Assembly (NCBI RefSeq): GCF_042682685.1
Contig: NZ_JBHUHX010000016.1
Location: 1-64,000, forward strand
From: Imhoffiella fuscus
GTDB lineage: Bacteria > Pseudomonadota > Gammaproteobacteria > Chromatiales > Chromatiaceae
DNA: 64,000 nucleotides
Reading direction: 5' to 3'
The notes under the pieces are model-generated. The model had not been told where the DNA came from and searched no databases. It saw only the letters and a program-made list of their open reading frames with translations. The position numbers and the translations under genes were made by a program. Shown in pieces: positions 59,621 through 64,000 of the stretch (its first letter is position 1; each line of letters opens with the position of its first letter).

Positions 59621-60960
59621 GGTGCCTTCCTGTCGACCAGCTCGAAGACTGGGTTCTGCAGCGAGTTCTTGAGGTCCTCGGCGAGGACCAGCAGCCCGTT
59701 GTAACCGCCGTAGCTCTTCTTCTTCTCTTGATTGACGTCGGTGAAGGCGATCCGCTTCTTGATCGCGGTATAGAGCGAGCGCCCGCCGGCCAGGAGCAGA
59801 TGGGCTCCTGTGTCGTCGATTACCTTCGCCTGCTGGGTCGCTGGGTTGGTCATGAGAATGGCGTTCTCTCCCAGATATTCGCGCGCCTTGGCCTTGTCGG
59901 CCTCGGTCGACTTGCGCACCGATGTCGCCACCACCTCGATCCCCAGGTCCTGCAGCGCCGAGGCGATTGACCAGGACTTGTTGCCGCCGGTGTTGAGCAC
60001 CGCCTTCTTGCCGGCGAAGATCTCGCGATAGGGGGCCAGCTTCTCTTCCAGCCGGGCCTCCTCGCGGGCGATCAGGGCGCGGGTGCGCTCGATCAGATCG
60101 GCGTCGCCCAGGGCCTCGGCGATGGCCAGGATGCCGGCCGAGGTGTCGGTCTTGCCGTAGAAGGAACAGGAGATCCAGGGAATCCCATACTGCTCCTGCA
60201 TCTTGCGGGTCATCGACACCAGGGACTTGGCGCAGACGATGACGTTGAGCTTGGCCCGGTGGGCGGTGCGGATGCTGGCGATGCGCCCGTCGCCGCTGAA
60301 GGTCGAGAGCACGCGGATGCCGAGCTCTTCGAGCAGATGCCGGTAGCGCCAGAGCTCGCCGGTGTTGTTGTGTTCGCCGATCAGGTTGATGTCGAAGGGG
60401 GTCGTCTCCTCCGGCTCTTTGGTCCCGATCAGGTGGCGCAGCACGGCCTCTCCGGCGATGCGGCTGCCGAGGTTCTTTGCACCGACGAAACCGGGGGCAT
60501 GCACAGGCACGCAGGGGATGCCGTGTTTTTCACTCCGCTGCTTGCAGACGGCGTCGATGTCGTCCCCGGTCATGGCGGTGACGCAGGTCGAATAGACGAA
60601 CACGGCCTCGGGCGCATAGTGCGCGACGATATGATCGATCGCTGCGGCCAGCTTCTTCTCGCCGCTGAAGACCACATCGTTGGTCGTGATGTCGGTGGCG
60701 AAACCGGTCTGGGTCAGATCGCGCCCGGACCAGCTGGTCGGCGTCAGACGCGTCTCCCAGGCCCCGCCGACGCAGGACATGGGGCCGTGGATCAGATGGG
60801 CGGCATCGGCAAAGGGAAAGAGGGCGATCTGCGCCCCGTCGAGGGCGCAGCCGCCGGTGGTGGCTCCGGGCGTGGGGGCGTTGCAAGATCCTTTCTTGCC
60901 TTTGTTGTGTTCGCAGGCGCTCTCGACGAGCAATTCTTTGATTTTCGGTTTGGACGACAC
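59608..60960 (-). CDS. nifE: NifE, FeMo-cofactor scaffold subunit
   Basis: NifE pairs with NifN. The 450-residue protein begins SSKPKIKELLVESACEHNKG and has GCALDGAQIALFPFADAAHLIHGPMSCVG, STCVTAMTGDDIDAVC, PGFVGAKNLGSRIAGEA and NTGGNKSWSI, collinear with NifE/NifD-like proteins. Its sequence diverges from the Azotobacter type in the middle but has the normal length. The start is taken as GTG 60960; the ribosome site is poor and the frame is open to 61179, so the start is uncertain. No sigma-54 promoter or NifA site was found in the 272 bases between it and the upstream reductase gene. Confidence 0.93.
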   Translation of the reverse strand: MSSKPKIKELLVESACEHNKGKKGSCNAPTPGATTGGCALDGAQIALFPFADAAHLIHGPMSCVGGAWETRLTPTSWSGRDLTQTGFATDITTNDVVFSGEKKLAAAIDHIVAHYAPEAVFVYSTCVTAMTGDDIDAVCKQRSEKHGIPCVPVHAPGFVGAKNLGSRIAGEAVLRHLIGTKEPEETTPFDINLIGEHNNTGELWRYRHLLEELGIRVLSTFSGDGRIASIRTAHRAKLNVIVCAKSLVSMTRKMQEQYGIPWISCSFYGKTDTSAGILAIAEALGDADLIERTRALIAREEARLEEKLAPYREIFAGKKAVLNTGGNKSWSIASALQDLGIEVVATSVRKSTEADKAKAREYLGENAILMTNPATQQAKVIDDTGAHLLLAGGRSLYTAIKKRIAFTDVNQEKKKSYGGYNGLLVLAEDLKNSLQNPVFELVDRKAPWQK

Positions 60961-61232
60961 GAGGCGTAGGTTTCCGTTCGTAAGAGTGGGGTCCGAATCG
61001 CCAGGATCGATCCAAAGGCTCGGACATGGCTCCAGTCTCCAACCGAGTGGGCCTCGATTCAAGTGCGCAATCTCTTCGTCGAGGGGGCGGCAGGCTCGAT
61101 GCATCGGGTCCGCGACGTCCGAACCCGATTCCACCGGCGGCGCCTCGACCACATCCGGCGCCATGCGGACCGATTCCATCGTGCATCGACAGCCGAACCC
61201 GACGTCGGTCGGCGCCGGGTTCGAGGGAGAGC

Positions 61233-62609
61233 TTAGTGGTCGCCCGGGGTGCGCACCGGCACCTTCAGGGTGACCAACTCCTCGGCGCTGCAGGGATGGA
61301 TGGCGACGGTGTTGTCCAGATCCGCCTTGGTGGCGCCCATCTTGAGCGCGACGGCGAAGCCTTGCAGCATCTCGTCGACGCCGTCTCCGATCAGGTGGAT
61401 GCCGACCACCTTCTCCTCCGGCCCGGTGCAGACCAGTTTCATGGCCGTCTTGGGTCCGTGCGCGTTGAGCGCGTAGCGCATGGGCGTGAAGCTGGTCTCG
61501 TAGATCGTCAAGGTATCGCCGTAGCGTTCGCGCGCCTCGGGCTCGGTGAGTCCGACCTTGCCGATCGGCGGATGGGCGAAGACGACGGTCGGGATGTTCT
61601 CGTAGTCGAGCTTGAGATCCGGCTTGTCCTTGAACAGACGCTCGGCCAGACGGCGTCCGGCGGCGACGGCGACCGGGGTCAGCGGGTCGCGTCCGGTGAT
61701 GTCGCCGAGTGCGTAGACGCCTGGGACGTTGGTGTTCTGGAAGGCGTCCGTCGGGATGATGCCGTTCGGTTGCACCTCGACGCCGGCGGCCTCCAGGTTG
61801 AGGTCGCGGGTGTTGGCGGCGCGTCCGACCGCCCAGATGACCTGATCGAAGCCGCTCAAGCGCTGGCCGTCGCTCGCCACCAGGGCGAGGAGGCCGTCGG
61901 CGTCCTTCTCCAGCTTGGAGACCTCGAATTCCAGATGCGTCTGAATGCCCTCGGCGTGCATGTTCTCGGCGAGGGTCTCGCTGATCAGCGGGTCGAAGAG
62001 CCAGAGCACCCGGTCCTCAAGGGCGACCATGGTGATCTCGGTGCCGAAGGCGCGCAGTACGCCGGCCAGCTCGACGCCGATGTAGCCGCCGCCGATGATG
62101 GCGACGCGCCGGGGGCGTTCCTCCAGTGCGAAGAATCCGTCCGAGCTGATGCCGAACTCGGCGCCGGGCAGGCGCGGCACGATGGGGCGCCCGCCAGTGG
62201 CGATCACGATATGGTCGGCCGTGTACTGCTCCTCGCCGACCGCGATGGTGTGTGCGTCGACGAAGCGACCGTAACCCTGGATCAGGCTGATGCCGAGCCG
62301 CTGCGCATAACCGTCCCAGTAGTCGTTGATGTTGGCGATGTAGCGGTTGCGTCCCGCGATCAGCTTGCCCCAGTCGAGTCCGTCCGAATGGGCGTTGACG
62401 CCGAAGTCCGGTGCGTCGGCGACGGCGGCGGCCAGATTGGCCGCATACCACATGACCTTCTTGGGTACGCAACCGGCGTTGACGCAGGTCCCGCCCAGCT
62501 TGCTGGCCTCGACGATGGCGACGCGCAATCCGAATTGAGCGGCCTTTTCCGCGACCGCCAGGCCGCCGCTGCCGCCCCCGATCGCGATCAGATCGAAATG
62601 CTGACTCAT
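61233..62609 (-). CDS. Glutathione reductase / glutathione amide reductase
   Basis: The 458-residue flavoenzyme reduces glutathione disulfide or its amide. It shows FAD-binding GGGSGGLAVAEKAA, the redox-active GGTCVNAGCVPKK, the second dinucleotide fold IIGGGYIGVELAGV, GDITGRDPLTPVA and the C-terminal HPCSAEE. In E. coli GR two arginines after the second fold bind the NADPH phosphate. Here the aligned segment MVALEDRVLWLFDP has leucine, glutamate and tryptophan at those places, which favours NADH. NADH-linked glutathione amide reductase (GarB) next to a Prx-Grx fusion (GarA) is known from Chromatium, and the same fusion lies upstream here. GAGG eight bases before ATG 62609 sets the start. Confidence 0.88.
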   Translation of the reverse strand: MSQHFDLIAIGGGSGGLAVAEKAAQFGLRVAIVEASKLGGTCVNAGCVPKKVMWYAANLAAAVADAPDFGVNAHSDGLDWGKLIAGRNRYIANINDYWDGYAQRLGISLIQGYGRFVDAHTIAVGEEQYTADHIVIATGGRPIVPRLPGAEFGISSDGFFALEERPRRVAIIGGGYIGVELAGVLRAFGTEITMVALEDRVLWLFDPLISETLAENMHAEGIQTHLEFEVSKLEKDADGLLALVASDGQRLSGFDQVIWAVGRAANTRDLNLEAAGVEVQPNGIIPTDAFQNTNVPGVYALGDITGRDPLTPVAVAAGRRLAERLFKDKPDLKLDYENIPTVVFAHPPIGKVGLTEPEARERYGDTLTIYETSFTPMRYALNAHGPKTAMKLVCTGPEEKVVGIHLIGDGVDEMLQGFAVALKMGATKADLDNTVAIHPCSAEELVTLKVPVRTPGDH

Positions 62610-62712
62610 GTTGGGTACCTCTGAGGATGAAAGCTGCAACTATTCTCGCACGGATGAGGCAGCCTTTCGGCGCGGCTGGAGCTTCATGTCAATGGCGAGG
62701 GTGGGGGAGTGG

Positions 62713-62741
62713 GCCTCCCGGCATTGTGAATGCCGGGAGGC
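62713..62741 (-). terminator. 13-bp hairpin downstream of the Prx-Grx gene
   Basis: GCCTCCCGGCATT (62713-62725) and AATGCCGGGAGGC (62729-62741) form a perfect stem with a three-base loop. It is the most stable inverted repeat in this gap and may end the Prx-Grx transcript before the reductase gene. No T-run follows. Confidence 0.45.
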
Positions 62742-62835
62742 GTCGAGTCTTCGGAAGGGGTTCGGATTCCACCTTGGCTCCATCCCCGGCTGAGCCTGTT
62801 TGGCCTTCTGGACGGGGCGCGGCGGGATTCGAGGA

Positions 62836-62858
62836 GCCCCGCCGGTCGATGACGGGGC
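62836..62858 (-). terminator. Second hairpin just after the Prx-Grx stop
   Basis: GCCCCG (62836-62841) and CGGGGC (62853-62858) form a 6-bp stem 14 bases past the Prx-Grx stop. It is weak evidence for attenuation between the two redox genes. Confidence 0.3.
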
Positions 62859-62871
62859 CCTGGCGGTCGTC

Positions 62872-63612
<741 letters not shown>

Positions 63613-63860
63613 CTGTTGATTCTCCTTGTAGCGTTTTTAGGGCTGTTGATTCGGATCTCGGTCCGAAGCCGATCCAGGTTGAACGTTTCGGTGTTGGCGG
63701 GCTGTTCGCTGCCGACGGGTGCCATGATAGGAGGATTCGACTAATCCGTGAAATGGATTGTGGAAATCATAGCGATTGGTTTGGCCTATAAGTTTTCCGG
63801 GGATCGCTTCGACGTCCACTTAGATGGGGTTGCAAGACGGCGATGTTAAGCAAACCCTTA

Positions 63861-63874
63861 TTGATAGAGATCAA
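63861..63874. promoter_or_regulatory. Perfect FNR/CRP-family box
   Basis: TTGATAGAGATCAA equals the FNR consensus TTGAT-N4-ATCAA exactly. It lies 108 bases before the start codon at 63982 and 249 before the Prx-Grx start on the other strand. The position suits activation of the rightward gene under low oxygen. The rest of the region 63613-63981 shows no gene. Confidence 0.7.
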
Positions 63875-63981
63875 CGAAGCGGTAATTCAACCATCCTAAT
63901 CTTAGTCTCGCGGAGGGTGAATCGGTTCGAAGCGTTCGGTCCGATTTGCCGATAGACACTCTACATTCGCGAGGAATTACG

Positions 63982-64000
63982 ATGATGACCATGAAGCGAT
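63982..64000 (+). CDS. Start of a gene cut by the window end
   Basis: GAGGA at 63971-63975 is followed six bases on by ATGATGACCATGAAG, a good ribosome site and start. Only six codons are visible, so no product can be named. The FNR box upstream suggests a gene for anaerobic growth. Confidence 0.4.

Noticed and set aside
60961..61232. Sigma-54 promoter upstream of nifE
   Set aside because: No pair of GG and GC with 10-base spacing and a reasonable match to TGGCACG-N4-TTGCA was found on the minus strand.
63680..63800. OxyR site before the Prx-Grx gene
   Set aside because: ATAG and CTAT half-sites are present but 13 bases apart instead of 7, so the OxyR pattern is not met.

Overview
The window looks like a chromosomal segment of a GC-rich gammaproteobacterium, most probably a purple sulfur bacterium (Chromatiaceae). 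The grounds are the high GC content, gammaproteobacterial housekeeping genes (polA, rapA, ispH-fkpB, rimO, dusA, thiO), a nitrogen-fixation operon in the order nifV-cysE-x-nifW-nifZ-nifM-clpX known from Azotobacter-type clusters, a separate nifEN pair, and a disulfide reductase next to a peroxiredoxin-glutaredoxin fusion, the arrangement described for the glutathione amide system of Chromatium. No 16S rRNA or photosynthesis gene is present, so the family is an inference.

Layout. 1-60: two tandem hairpins that resemble the end of an IS200/IS605-group element. 0.2-7.6 kb: a Cache-GGDEF cyclase, polA and the divergent rapA. 7.7-17.4 kb: a GGDEF-EAL protein followed by a secreted LysM/FecR protein and a 1620-residue secreted protein with 15 PKD units, the last two coupled by an 8-nt overlap. 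17.4-21.1 kb: a small MITE-like repeat, a membrane GGDEF cyclase, a Trm112-like protein and a hydrolase with a membrane C-terminus. 21.3-27.5 kb: a hemerythrin-like protein converging on the nifV...clpX operon, which starts at a good sigma-54 promoter with a near-consensus NifA site upstream. 27.6-31.5 kb: a two-gene signalling operon of a PAS histidine kinase and a REC-GAF-HD-GYP-hemerythrin regulator. 31.5-34.9 kb: an unrecognised protein with an ACT-like N-terminus and a V4R-like C-terminus, convergent with an apparently orphan Eco57I-type DNA methyltransferase. 34.9-39.4 kb: an RND efflux pump and its adaptor. 39.9-43.9 kb: a hydrolase, a small envelope protein, a PocR-GGDEF-EAL protein and an IS3 transposase scar. 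44-51.6 kb: tRNA-Thr(CGT), thiO, ispH, fkpB, a tiny Cys-rich membrane protein, rimO, a DUF2892 protein, an APH/P-loop fusion and an EamA transporter. 51.9-57.1 kb: REC-PAS-GGDEF-EAL-REC plus a multi-PAS kinase that lacks its ATPase domain. 57.1-64 kb: dusA, a structured intergenic region, nifN, nifE, a GR/GAR-type reductase, Prx-Grx, and a perfect FNR-type box before a gene cut by the window end.

How the parts relate. Two themes dominate. Nitrogen fixation is split over two loci about 31 kb apart: homocitrate synthesis, maturation and turnover (nifV, cysE, W, Z, M, clpX) and the FeMo-cofactor scaffold (nifEN). nifHDK, nifB and nifA are not here. Cyclic-di-GMP signalling is dense: six proteins carry GGDEF, EAL or HD-GYP domains, and several show substitutions that suggest only one half works. 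Oxygen and redox sensing or protection recurs: two hemerythrin-type domains, an FNR-type site, NifW, and the reductase/peroxidase pair. The most unusual items are the REC-GAF-HD-GYP-hemerythrin fusion, the LysM/FecR plus 15-PKD secreted pair behind a c-di-GMP gene, the ACT-V4R protein, the ATPase-less kinase, and the nif-linked ClpX with an altered RKH loop.
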